Assembly: GCA_012026685.1 (NCBI GenBank)
Contig: VEOY01000117.1
Coordinates: 1 to 50,789 of the forward strand
Length of the DNA: 50,789 bases
Source of the DNA: Nitrospirota bacterium
GTDB lineage: Bacteria; Nitrospirota; Thermodesulfovibrionia; Thermodesulfovibrionales; UBA6898
Direction of reading: 5' to 3'
The notes under the pieces were generated by a model, which was given only the letters and a program-made list of their open reading frames with translations, did no database searches and was not told the DNA's origin. Position 1 is the stretch's first letter. Each line of letters opens with the position of its first letter. Made by a program: the position numbers and the translations under genes. Of this stretch, positions 33,760 through 41,841 are shown piece after piece.

Positions 33760-36201
33760 CTAGTTGATTCCCAAAAGCGCGGGTGATTCATCAGCAACAA
33801 CAAAGACCGGTGTATTAGCCTCAAGCAGCACCTTAATCTTATGGGACCCCCTGAAATTACCCTTAAGGATTTCCTCTGACAAGGGGTCTTCTATCTCTTT
33901 CTGTATGGCCCGCCTCATGGGTCGAGCACCATATGCGGGTTTGTAGTAATGATCAAGTAGCCATTCTTTTACATCCTGGGACAGTTCTACGATCAGTTCC
34001 TGATCAATGAGTTCCTTGTTCATCTCTTCAACAAGGAGGTCAATAATCGCCATGAGATGGTTTTTCTCAAGAGGGTGAAAGACCACCACTTCATCAACAC
34101 GATTGAGAAATTCGGGATTGAATGTCTTCCTCAGTTCGTTGAGAACGTTATCCTTGATATTTTCATAGATCTCTCCCGCCTCACTTCTCTGGAAACCAAG
34201 AGGAGTGGCCTTTTCGATGAATCGGGCGCCGAGATTAGAGGTCATGATGATGACCGCGTTCCTGAAATCCACTTTCCTGCCGAAGTTGTCCGTCAGAACT
34301 CCTTCATCAAGGACCTGAAGCAGAAGATTGAAAACATCCGGATGGGCCTTTTCAATCTCATCGAACAGAATGACAGAATACGGTTTCTTTCTGACCTTTT
34401 CCGTGAGCATTCCGCCCTCTTCATATCCCACATATCCTGGAGGAGCGCCGGTCAGTTTTGAGACATTGAACCGTTCCATATATTCTGACATGTCAATCTT
34501 GACCAATGCGTTTTCGTCATTGAACAAAAACTCAGCAAGGGCTTTCGCGAGCTCTGTTTTTCCGACGCCCGTCGGCCCGAGGAAAAAGAACGACCCGATG
34601 GGTCTCTTGGAGCTTTTCAGGCCTGCACGTGAACGGCGTATCGCACGGGATACAGCCCTGATCGCTTCCTCCTGGGCGATGATCCTCAGATGAAGTTCAT
34701 CCTCCATCCTGATAAGTTTTTCGGACTCCTTCTCTTCTATCTTGAAAATGGGAATGCCTGTCATCTTCGAAACAGTATACGCAACATCATCTTCGTTCAT
34801 GACCGGTATTTCCCGATTGAGACTTTCTTTCCAGGACCTTTGAGTCTGATCAAGGATACCCCGTAATTTCTCCTCTTCCATCCTCACAGAGGAAGCTTTT
34901 TCGAGGTCGTGGAGCTTGATATACAGGTTCTTTTCCTTGGCAATCCTCTGGAGCCTGGATTCCAGGTCCTTGAGCTCGGATGGAGGCGTCAGTCTCTTGA
35001 GTTTGATTCTCGATCCCGTTTCGTCAAGGACATCGATAGCCTTGTCAGGCAGGAACCTGTCCTGAATATACCGGTCAGAAAGCTTTGCCGAGGCGGTCAG
35101 CGCCTCCGGTGCTATTTTGACCTTGTGATGCGATTCGTACCGTGATTTCAGGCCCGTCAGGATCTCTATTGATGTAGTTATGTCCGGCGGCTGCACATGG
35201 ATAGGCTGGAACCGGCGCTCCAGAGCGCGATCCTTCTGAATATACTTGCGGTATTCATCGGGCGTTGTCGCTCCGATACACTGAATCTCACCCCTCGAAA
35301 GTGCCGGCTTCAGCATACTGGAAGCATCGATAGAGCCCTCCGCAGCTCCTGCACCGATAAGTGTATGGAGTTCGTCAATGAAAAGGATCACGTTGTCCGT
35401 CTGGGCTATCTCTTTCATTACGATCTTTAAGCGCTCTTCGAACTGTCCGCGGTACTTTGTCCCGGCGATGAGCGCTCCGAGATCAAGGGAAATGATCCTT
35501 TTGCCTATCAGGGTTTCCGGAATATCCCCCATGATGATACGCTGGCATAAGCCTTCAACAATGGCCGTCTTTCCGACCCCGGGTTCGCCGATAACTACAG
35601 GATTGTTCTTGACCCTTCGCCCCAGAACCTGCAACACCCTTTCGATCTCGTCCTCCCTGCCGATCACCGGATCAAGCTTGTTCTCCTTGGCCAGCATGGT
35701 AAGATCTCGGCCAAACTCATCAAGGGCAGGGGTGCTGCTCTTCTTTTCCCGGGCCTGTACATATGACTTCATCGAGAGGTTGATCGTGAGCTGTCGCGCG
35801 CCAAGGAGATTTGCACCAAGGTTTCTGAGTATCTTCCCGGCAATTCCTTCATCCTCCCGAATCAGGCCAAGAAGGAGATGCTCGCTGCCGATATAGTTAT
35901 GTCCAAGGAGCCGTGCTTCCTCAACTGCGAGTTCGAGGACCTTCTTTGCCCGGGGGGTGAACGGAATGTCACCGAAGGTTAAAAGATTCATGCCGGCAGG
36001 GAGATTGCGCTCAATTTCCATCCTCAGCTCTTCGATAGTCAGTCCCATCTTCTTCAAAATCGCAACGGGCAGTCCATCTTCCTCCCGGAGAATTGCGAGA
36101 AGCAGATGCTCCGTGCCCAGATAGTCATTCTGCCGTTTTTCCGCCTCTTCCTTGGCAAAAATGATAACTTTTCTTCCGCGTTCCGTAAATTTTTCGAACA
36201 T
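33760..36201 (-). CDS. clpC: ATP-dependent Clp protease ATP-binding subunit ClpC
   Basis: This 813-residue AAA+ unfoldase feeds substrates to ClpP. It has two N-terminal Clp repeats (~5-145: NDYLGTEHLLLAILREEDG, HNYIGSEHLLLGLIREDEG), AAA-1 with GEPGVGKT, a short middle coiled-coil with UVR-like features (~415-465) marking ClpC rather than ClpB, and AAA-2 with GPTGVGKTELAKALAE, VDEVVVFHPL and YGARPMRRAIQ. A good AAGGAG precedes the ATG. A strong promoter lies upstream. ClpP is not in the window. Confidence 0.95.
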   Translation of the reverse strand: MFEKFTERGRKVIIFAKEEAEKRQNDYLGTEHLLLAILREEDGLPVAILKKMGLTIEELRMEIERNLPAGMNLLTFGDIPFTPRAKKVLELAVEEARLLGHNYIGSEHLLLGLIREDEGIAGKILRNLGANLLGARQLTINLSMKSYVQAREKKSSTPALDEFGRDLTMLAKENKLDPVIGREDEIERVLQVLGRRVKNNPVVIGEPGVGKTAIVEGLCQRIIMGDIPETLIGKRIISLDLGALIAGTKYRGQFEERLKIVMKEIAQTDNVILFIDELHTLIGAGAAEGSIDASSMLKPALSRGEIQCIGATTPDEYRKYIQKDRALERRFQPIHVQPPDITTSIEILTGLKSRYESHHKVKIAPEALTASAKLSDRYIQDRFLPDKAIDVLDETGSRIKLKRLTPPSELKDLESRLQRIAKEKNLYIKLHDLEKASSVRMEEEKLRGILDQTQRSWKESLNREIPVMNEDDVAYTVSKMTGIPIFKIEEKESEKLIRMEDELHLRIIAQEEAIRAVSRAIRRSRAGLKSSKRPIGSFFFLGPTGVGKTELAKALAEFLFNDENALVKIDMSEYMERFNVSKLTGAPPGYVGYEEGGMLTEKVRKKPYSVILFDEIEKAHPDVFNLLLQVLDEGVLTDNFGRKVDFRNAVIIMTSNLGARFIEKATPLGFQRSEAGEIYENIKDNVLNELRKTFNPEFLNRVDEVVVFHPLEKNHLMAIIDLLVEEMNKELIDQELIVELSQDVKEWLLDHYYKPAYGARPMRRAIQKEIEDPLSEEILKGNFRGSHKIKVLLEANTPVFVVADESPALLGIN

Positions 36202-36237
36202 TAGTAACTCCTTATACGAGCGATTACTCTTTATTTA

Positions 36238-36267
36238 ATATTACTGCGTTCTTCGGAGAATTGTCAA
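36238..36267 (-). promoter_or_regulatory. Predicted clpC promoter
   Basis: On the minus strand, perfect TTGACA (36267-36262), 18 bases, then TAATAT (36243-36238). The start near 36231 gives a ~30-base leader with AAGGAG before the ATG at 36201. The spacer carries TTCTCCGAAGAA, an imperfect dyad that might bind a stress regulator (speculative). Confidence 0.65.
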
Positions 36268-36401
36268 TAAATGCTTTTTTTGCAATGGGTTAGAGATCGA
36301 TCTAATGAACAGGTGCAAAGCGACCGAGTGCGCGATACGGATTCCCATGTTATCGCAGCGAACACGGGCTGAAGTGAAGTGCCAAGACCGTTATTCGGCC
36401 G

Positions 36402-37139
36402 TCACTCCTTCTCGGTATTCATAAGGTACTTGGCGGCAACGGACCCAAGGGAGCCCACGGTCTCTGATCCTTTTTCCAGTGAACGGAGCGTATCGATATC
36501 GGTCTTCCACGCAATATCGCCGGGAGCAAGAAGACACATGCTTTCAGGCTCATGCCTGAGAAGCAGTGAACCATCCTTGAAATAATAATGAGCCTGATTT
36601 ATCTCCGTCGGGTAGGCACGCATAAAGGGAGGAATGTCAGTCGGCGCAAACCACAACTTGATCTCTCGCTCGGCGTCCTCATTCGTGGCAGATGCGTGGA
36701 TAAGATTGTCCATACGCTCTCCAATAATGTTACCCGCCGCGTCCTTCAGCGGTACGAGAGTTCCGAGAGCGCGTATGCATCCCGGATTCTTCTCACGGGC
36801 TATATGAGGGTTAGTCGGACCGCAAATATTCCGGATCTTCTTGACCGCATCGACCCCCTGATACACAAGAGCTATGACCCGTCTCTTCCAAGGCTCATCA
36901 GGGTAATGGAGCTGTCCCATGATATATTCCAGTAATGACGGGAAAAAAACTTTTCCCCGATGTTCCGCATAATGCTCTTCGGCAAGCATCTGGCCCACGT
37001 AAACTATCTTGGAACCGGCAAAGCGCAACCCCGTGTGAAACTCGGAAAGCTGCGAGAGTACATACCCCGTCAGTGAATTTTTCAGTGCGTCCGGCTTTAT
37101 CAGTACAAGTGTCTGTTCGAACTCTTTTCTGTGCGGCAT
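36402..37139 (-). CDS. Nucleoside diphosphate kinase-like protein with C-terminal extension
   Basis: This 245-residue protein aligns by eye with NDK across its first ~170 residues: TLVLIKPDALKNSLTGYVLS, AEHRGKVFFPSLLEYIMG, ICGPTNPHIAREKNPGCIRA, and NLIHASATNEDAEREIKLWF with the phospho-accepting His. Common NDKs are ~140-150 residues. This one has insertions before VIALVYQG and after GTLVP, and a ~70-residue C-terminal extension. GGAGG five bases before ATG 37139 fixes the start; ATG 37151 overlaps that site. It is expected to transfer phosphate between NTPs and NDPs. The extension's role is unknown. Confidence 0.85.
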   Translation of the reverse strand: MPHRKEFEQTLVLIKPDALKNSLTGYVLSQLSEFHTGLRFAGSKIVYVGQMLAEEHYAEHRGKVFFPSLLEYIMGQLHYPDEPWKRRVIALVYQGVDAVKKIRNICGPTNPHIAREKNPGCIRALGTLVPLKDAAGNIIGERMDNLIHASATNEDAEREIKLWFAPTDIPPFMRAYPTEINQAHYYFKDGSLLLRHEPESMCLLAPGDIAWKTDIDTLRSLEKGSETVGSLGSVAAKYLMNTEKE

Positions 37140-37264
37140 ATAATCCTCCATTCGTAGCTTCCAAGATTTACTATTATGCGTTCCCTGTTGCAGATGGAAT
37201 TGCCGAGATACCCCGTATTGCCCACGCAGCTGGGGCATCGGTAATGCGGCGGGTACTCGACCCG

Positions 37265-38194
37265 TTACGGCAGCTTGAGCGTGTCGACCATAGCCCTGAC
37301 AGCAGACGCCGATCTGTCGAACATTGCCCTTTCTTCTGTGGTAAGTTCAAGATCAACGATCTTTTCTACTCCGTTCCCTCCGAGGACGACCGGCACGCCG
37401 ACGAACATACCGGCAGTGCCGTATTCACCATCAAGATACGCCGAACATGGCAACAATCTCTTTTCATCGAAAAGAATCGCTTTTGCCATCTGAACAGAGG
37501 AAGCAGCTGGCGCATAAAATGCACTGCCCGTCTTCAGAAGGCCCACGATTTCTGCGCCTCCATTCCGCGTGCGTTCTATAATGTGGTTGATGGTGTCGTC
37601 GTTGAGCAGTTCCGTTATGGGTATGCCTTTTACCGTCGTGAACCGCGGCATCGGGACCATCTGGTCTCCATGACCCCCAAGGACCAAGGCTTCGACATCC
37701 TGAGGAGAAACTCCCATCTCCATGGAGACAAATGTCCGAAACCTGGCGGAATCGAGGACTCCGCCCATCCCGACAACCCTTTTCCGTTCAAAGCGGGAGA
37801 CCCGAAGGGCCGCATATGCCATAACATCCATAGGATTTGTCACCACGATGATAATGGCGTCAGGAGAATACTGTACCGTCCCCGCGGTAACTTCCTTGAT
37901 CACATCTGCATTGGCATGAAGCAGGTCGTCCCTGCTCATTCCCGGTTTTCTCGGAAAACCAGCTGTGATAATGATTATATCTGAGCCTGCCGTATCCTCG
38001 AAATATGCTGTTCCTCTGACGGTAGCGGGAGAGCTCCAGAGGGGACATGCCTCGGAAATATCAAGCGCCTTTCCCCTGGCAATTCCCTCATGGACATCGA
38101 AAAGCACGACATCTGCGAAACCATCCCGCACGATAAGCTCAGCGGTCGTTGCCCCCACATTTCCTGCGCCGATAACCGATATTTTCTCTTTCAT
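37265..38194 (-). CDS. mdh: Malate dehydrogenase (LDH-like type)
   Basis: This 309-residue NAD-dependent enzyme interconverts malate and oxaloacetate. N-terminal Rossmann motif GAGNVGATTAE, the substrate loop FPRKPGMSRDDLL whose Arg favours malate over lactate, VVTNPMDVMAY, and catalytic GGHGDQMVP are present. ATG 38194 gives the usual length and places the start next to a strong promoter; a longer reading frame to 38269 is unlikely. There is no Shine-Dalgarno sequence. It diverges from ino1. Confidence 0.95.
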   Translation of the reverse strand: MKEKISVIGAGNVGATTAELIVRDGFADVVLFDVHEGIARGKALDISEACPLWSSPATVRGTAYFEDTAGSDIIIITAGFPRKPGMSRDDLLHANADVIKEVTAGTVQYSPDAIIIVVTNPMDVMAYAALRVSRFERKRVVGMGGVLDSARFRTFVSMEMGVSPQDVEALVLGGHGDQMVPMPRFTTVKGIPITELLNDDTINHIIERTRNGGAEIVGLLKTGSAFYAPAASSVQMAKAILFDEKRLLPCSAYLDGEYGTAGMFVGVPVVLGGNGVEKIVDLELTTEERAMFDRSASAVRAMVDTLKLP

Positions 38195-38203
38195 AGAAGA
38201 CGT

Positions 38204-38232
38204 ATTATAGATGATGAAATGATGAATGGCAA
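38204..38232 (-). promoter_or_regulatory. Promoter of mdh, near-leaderless
   Basis: On the minus strand, TTGCCA (38232-38227), 17 bases, then perfect TATAAT (38209-38204). The ATG at 38194 begins nine bases after the -10 box, so the predicted mRNA has a leader of zero to three bases and no ribosome site. Confidence 0.7.
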
Positions 38233-38254
38233 GAAAAAACACGGATAAATAACC

Positions 38255-38284
38255 TTGACTTAGCAACAAAGTTTGATATATAAA
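38255..38284 (+). promoter_or_regulatory. Predicted ino1 promoter
   Basis: TTGACT (38255-38260) with TATATA (38277-38282, spacing 16) or TATAAA (38279-38284, spacing 18). A ~40-base leader follows with GAGGAG before the ATG at 38331. It is back-to-back with the mdh promoter, about 22 bases between the -35 boxes. Confidence 0.6.
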
Positions 38285-38330
38285 ACGTTGCTATCGCTAA
38301 CCACATCCGCACAGAGGAGTTTGAAAAAGC

Positions 38331-39434
38331 ATGAGAGAAATTCGCATCGCTATTGCCGGGGTAGGGAACTGCGCAAGTTCGCTGATACAGGGACTGGAAT
38401 TTTACAGGAAACTGCGCTCACCTAAACAGGCTCATGCACCGGGACTCATGCACTATCAGCTTGGTGGTTACCGGCCCGGAGACATCAGGGTTGTTGCAGC
38501 GTTCGATATCGATAAGAGAAAGGTCGGCAAGCAGCTACATCAGGCCATCTTCAGTAAACCTAACTGCACGAAAATCTTTCATCCAGTGTCGAAAGCCTTC
38601 TCCGTGCCTGTCAGAATGGGAAGGGTGCTCGACGGCGTGTCTCAACACATGGAGCGGTACCCCGAAGATAAACGATTTCTGGTCTCTGACACAAAACCCT
38701 GTGACGTGGTCAAGGTTCTCAGGGAGTCAGGAGCCGAAATCCTGCTGAATTATCTGCCGGTTGGTTCTGAAAAGGCTGTGGCTTTCTATGCAGACGCCTG
38801 CCTGAAGGCCGGTGTGAGCCTGGTCAATTGCGTTCCGGTATTTATCGCATCGAACACATCCTGGGCAAAAAAATTCGAGCGTCGCGGCATTCCTCTTGTC
38901 GGCGACGATATTAAAAGCCAGCTTGGTGCTACGATCATTCATCGTTGTCTGACAAAGCTTTTTGAGGACAGGGGAGTGACGATAGACAACACCTACCAGC
39001 TGAATGTCGGCGGAAACACCGATTTTCTCAATATGCTCAACAGAACCCGACTCACTATGAAAAAGATATCCAAAACTGAAGCCGTTCAGTCACAAATGAA
39101 TAATCCGCTTTCTGAAGAAAATATACACATCGGCCCTTCAGATTATATACCGTGGCTGCATGACAACAAGGTCTGCTTCCTCAGGATAGAAGGCAAGGGT
39201 TTTGCGAATGTCCCCTTGCACGTCGAGATGAGGCTTTCGGTTGAAGATTCGCCGAACAGTGCCGGGGTCGTTATTGACGCGATCAGATGCTGCAAGATCG
39301 CTCGAGACAGAAATATCGGTGGACCGTTGATTTCCCCGTCCTCATACTTCATGAAACATCCGCCTCAACAATTTCCCGACGAGACTGCACGGGAAATGGT
39401 CGAAGAATTCATCTCAGCGAAAAGAGCCCGTTAG
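38331..39434 (+). CDS. ino1: myo-Inositol-1-phosphate synthase
   Basis: Converts glucose-6-phosphate to inositol-1-phosphate using NAD. The 367-residue length equals the actinobacterial/archaeal type. N-terminal NAD motif IAGVGNCASSLIQGLEFY, LVNCVPVFIASNTSWAKKF, GDDIKSQLGATIIHR, and QLNVGGNTDFLNML are all characteristic, as are VCFLRIEGKGF and DSPNSAGVVIDAIRC. GAGGAG precedes the ATG. The CDP-alcohol phosphotransferase begins nine bases after its stop region, which suggests the product goes into phosphatidylinositol-type lipids. Confidence 0.95.
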   Translation: MREIRIAIAGVGNCASSLIQGLEFYRKLRSPKQAHAPGLMHYQLGGYRPGDIRVVAAFDIDKRKVGKQLHQAIFSKPNCTKIFHPVSKAFSVPVRMGRVLDGVSQHMERYPEDKRFLVSDTKPCDVVKVLRESGAEILLNYLPVGSEKAVAFYADACLKAGVSLVNCVPVFIASNTSWAKKFERRGIPLVGDDIKSQLGATIIHRCLTKLFEDRGVTIDNTYQLNVGGNTDFLNMLNRTRLTMKKISKTEAVQSQMNNPLSEENIHIGPSDYIPWLHDNKVCFLRIEGKGFANVPLHVEMRLSVEDSPNSAGVVIDAIRCCKIARDRNIGGPLISPSSYFMKHPPQQFPDETAREMVEEFISAKRAR

Positions 39435-39442
39435 CGTCCGGC

Positions 39443-40018
39443 ATGCTGGGAAAGAATATCGGCCGACGTCTTGAGCGCCCGCTGACCCGCTTCGCTCTTT
39501 TCATTCCCTTTTCACCAAACACCGTAACTGTCATCGGATTCGTGTTCATGATATTCGCATCTTCTCTGCTTGCAGTGGATCTTAGGACAGGTGGAATACT
39601 GGTGCTTGTCGCAGGTTTCCTCGACGTGCTGGACGGCGCAATAGCCCGCGCAAAGGGGATGGTTACTTCCTTCGGAGCCTATCTTGATTCTGTCCTCGAC
39701 AGATATGCGGATGCGGCAGCCATGCTCGCTATAGCCTGGTATATGTACATGCACGGCAACGGTGTAGGCATTCTGCTGTCACTTGTGTCTTTCGTCGGAT
39801 CTTTTCTTGTCAGTTATGCCCGGGCGAGGGCCGAAGGGCTCGGCGCATCATGCACCCACGGGCTGATGGAAAGACCGGAGAGAATCATTCTTCTGGCAGC
39901 AGGAGCGATAAGCGGATACATCATCCCCGCACTCTGGATAATGGCCGTTCTGACACATTTCACGGTCATCCAGAGAATCATCCATACGAAAAAACAGTTG
40001 AGCAGGAGAAAAGATTAG
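39443..40018 (+). CDS. CDP-alcohol phosphatidyltransferase, probable phosphatidylinositol-phosphate synthase
   Basis: This 191-residue integral membrane enzyme displaces CMP from a CDP-lipid with an alcohol. The full family motif D-x2-DG-x2-AR-x8-G-x3-D-x3-D is present (DVLDGAIARAKG ... FGAYLDSVLD, ~55-80). About six transmembrane helices surround it. ATG 39443 gives the family length; an upstream in-frame ATG at 39287 lies inside ino1. Tight linkage to ino1 suggests inositol-1-phosphate as acceptor, making phosphatidylinositol phosphate, but glycerol-phosphate or archaeal-like acceptors are possible. Its stop overlaps cobO tail-to-tail by four bases. Confidence 0.85.
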   Translation: MLGKNIGRRLERPLTRFALFIPFSPNTVTVIGFVFMIFASSLLAVDLRTGGILVLVAGFLDVLDGAIARAKGMVTSFGAYLDSVLDRYADAAAMLAIAWYMYMHGNGVGILLSLVSFVGSFLVSYARARAEGLGASCTHGLMERPERIILLAAGAISGYIIPALWIMAVLTHFTVIQRIIHTKKQLSRRKD

Positions 40019-40542
40019 ACCTCTATCCCTTTTCGCGCGGGTATGCCCCTGTCAAAGGGGTGCTTAATGTTCTGCATATTGGTAACATAATCAGCAAGCC
40101 TGATGATCCCATCTGTCGCGCCTCTCCCCGTGAGAACAACCTCGATTTTGGCGGGTTTGTCCGTAATGAACGACATAGCCTCCTGCTCGGAGAGGACATT
40201 CTCAGATACCAGACAGATGAACTCATCCAGGATCACGAGGTCCGGCAGCTGCTCAGAACATAAATGTCTTATGAGTTCCAGAGCTTTTATGGTTTCTGTC
40301 CTCAGGTAATCCCTGCTGATTGTAGGATAAAAAAAAGGCGATTTGATCGTGTCAAAAACAACGGTATTGATTCCCATCTGTTCAAGAAGAGGAATCTCGC
40401 TCAGTGAATCCCTTTCTTTAAAGAAATGAGCAAGAAGCACTCTCTTCCCGCGGCTTCTTGCCCTGACAGCAAGCCCAATAGCCGACGTCGTCTTTCCCTT
40501 TCCTTCACCGGTATAGATGTGTACTAAACCTTTATCGGGCAT
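40015..40542 (-). CDS. cobO: Cob(I)alamin adenosyltransferase (CobO/BtuR type)
   Basis: Adds the adenosyl group to cobalamin, making the cofactor that NrdJ needs. The 175-residue protein has P-loop GEGKGKTTSAIGLAVRA (~13-29), VVFDTIKSPFFYP, LVILDEFICLVSENVLS and VVLTGRGATDGIIRLAD. ATG 40542 is used; a longer frame would run through the tRNA. No ribosome site is obvious. It lies 38 bases downstream of tRNA-Gly on the same strand. Confidence 0.93.
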   Translation of the reverse strand: MPDKGLVHIYTGEGKGKTTSAIGLAVRARSRGKRVLLAHFFKERDSLSEIPLLEQMGINTVVFDTIKSPFFYPTISRDYLRTETIKALELIRHLCSEQLPDLVILDEFICLVSENVLSEQEAMSFITDKPAKIEVVLTGRGATDGIIRLADYVTNMQNIKHPFDRGIPARKGIEV

Positions 40543-40579
40543 AATGGTTGCGAAATCGTTTTCCTGGTATGAGATTAAA

Positions 40580-40654
40580 TGGAGCGGGCGATGGGATTCG
40601 AACCCACGACCTTCAGCTTGGGAAGCTAACACTCTACCACTGAGTTACGCCCGC
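40580..40654 (-). tRNA. tRNA-Gly (anticodon CCC)
   Basis: The minus strand folds into a standard cloverleaf. The acceptor stem is GCGGGCG (40654-40648) with CGCCCGC (40590-40584). The D arm includes CTCAGTGGTAGAG, the anticodon loop reads TTCCCAA (anticodon CCC, reading GGG), and the T arm is GTGGGTTCGAATCCCAT. Discriminator T and an encoded CCA (40582-40580) complete it. Confidence 0.95.
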
Positions 40655-40663
40655 GAATAGACA

Positions 40664-40693
40664 TTTATAAATCAGATTATTCTCAAATGTCAA
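40664..40693 (-). promoter_or_regulatory. Predicted tRNA-Gly promoter
   Basis: On the minus strand, TTGACA (40693-40688), 18 bases, then TATAAA (40669-40664), or TTATAA with 17 bases. The predicted start is only a few bases before the tRNA 5' end. Confidence 0.65.
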
Positions 40694-41196
40694 GAATATA
40701 CCTGAGATGCCCGCTGTTTAGTCCACCATAAATGCAGCCGGAATCAGATACATCAATAAAAATTATCGCAGAGTGACACCTCATGATGTGAATGATAGGG
40801 CAGTGATCACTATAGCTCCTCTGCCGTTCGGTGAATCGCCGACAAGCGCGTTCGCCGGGTCGTTCCATAGTTCACAGGAGGAGCCATCGTGAAGAGCCTG
40901 ATATAATGAATCTTGAGCTACTATTGCCGCCTGATGGGAATTCTAACGAATTATGGGTCACAAACCACAGAATAAAGAATTACTTTAGGTACTATCTAAA
41001 TAAAATCTCCAAGGGTTCAAATATATGATATTTTATTCATTATCCTGCTATATTGGATTTGTAATATTATCTATCTACAATGATTAGTTATCTGATATAT
41101 ATGAAGCATAACTTTACAATTATTCGATTAATATGAAATATCTTTAACACTACTACTTTAAGAGTGAAATTCGATGTAGGACGGTTATATAAATAG

Positions 41197-41224
41197 GGCA
41201 GCCATTTACTGCCAGCAGTGGCAG
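41197..41224 (+). other. Alternating hairpin arms
   Basis: GGCAG (41197-41201), CTGCC (41209-41213) and GGCAG (41220-41224) allow two mutually exclusive hairpins, one with a seven-base loop and one with a six-base loop. This resembles a small attenuator or structured RNA, but nothing downstream on the plus strand is a convincing gene. Confidence 0.35.
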
Positions 41225-41264
41225 CCAGCGGTCTTTGGGATCTCTATCGAATACTTGCACGTTA

Positions 41265-41692
41265 ACATAATATATAACAAGCAAGAAGCATCTACAGGCC
41301 AGTCTAAACAAAAAGAAAGCACCTGCAAGCAGCAGGAACAGCCACCGGAAGTTCGCGTATCAACGGCGAGACTCAAACTTGTTCCGCTTCTCGCCGCCTA
41401 CCGTACCACCAGAACAAACGTGGTCGAGGCCCTCATAAAGCCTTTCAGCCTAGGACAGCTGCAGCCGATCAGGGACGGCGTACGAGGGAGGGAAGGCACG
41501 AAGGAACAGCCGGAGAATCGCCCCGATCCAGTTGGACCCACGGCCCAGAACCTCCAGACGTTCCCTGAAAGATGCATGATTGAATCTCACAAGAGGGTTT
41601 CCATCCTCGTAAAGGTCGTAAATGCCCTCAGAACGCTTTATAATCGCGTACCTGGCCTTAGACATGGACAGACCTTACTTTACATAATATAT
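41265..41692. repeat. 11-base direct repeats bounding a GC-richer segment
   Basis: ACATAATATAT occurs at 41265-41275 and 41682-41692, identical over 11 bases. The ~406 bases between them have higher GC than the left flank and include the small minus-strand reading frame 41450-41665. They could be a target-site duplication, or AT-rich coincidence. Confidence 0.35.
41450..41665 (-). CDS. Small hypothetical protein or gene remnant
   Basis: This 71-residue frame starts at an ATG with AAGG seven bases upstream and a TATATT-like box further up. The first ~45 residues (SKARYAIIKRSEGIYDLYED, NPLVRFNHASFRERLEVLGRG) look like a genuine small globular protein; the rest is Pro/Arg/Leu-rich and may be out of frame. 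I do not recognise it. The flanks have no coding support. It may be a truncated relic within a bounded insertion. The opposite-strand frame 41255-41707 is less convincing. Confidence 0.35.
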   Translation of the reverse strand: MSKARYAIIKRSEGIYDLYEDGNPLVRFNHASFRERLEVLGRGSNWIGAILRLFLRAFPPSYAVPDRLQLS

Positions 41693-41841
41693 CTTATCAG
41701 ACGTTAGCTATGCACACAATCTGTTCATATATTGTTGGTATCTCAGTTAAGAATATTGCCCTTTCTCATGTATTTCGGCTAATGACAGTATTGATCATGA
41801 ATTGGGCAGGCATTTTTCCATTGTATTTCAAATGGTTGCGG

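Larger units (their letters stand above)
40655..41449. other. AT-rich non-coding stretch beside tRNA-Gly
   Basis: Beyond the tRNA promoter I see no convincing gene here. From about 40900 to 41190 the sequence is visibly much richer in A and T than the rest of the window, with many stop codons in every frame. A small frame at 40831-41028 lacks coding character. At 41196-41228 there are three alternating complementary arms (GGCAG, CTGCC, GGCAG), and TATAAA occurs just before them at about 41187. Composition and emptiness suggest a decayed insertion or acquired DNA, but no integrase, terminal repeat or att site is recognisable. Confidence 0.6.

Noticed and set aside
36935-37984. 349-residue plus-strand open frame
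   Set aside because: Antisense to mdh and the NDK-like gene, both of which have conserved catalytic motifs.
40580-40654. tRNA-Gly as an integration site for the neighbouring AT-rich stretch
   Set aside because: The odd DNA lies upstream of the tRNA 5' end, whereas tRNA integration usually uses the 3' end. No integrase or duplicated tRNA 3' fragment was seen.
41255-41707. 150-residue plus-strand frame in the AT-rich island
   Set aside because: No ribosome site or promoter and unnatural composition; the minus-strand frame 41450-41665 looks better although still weak.
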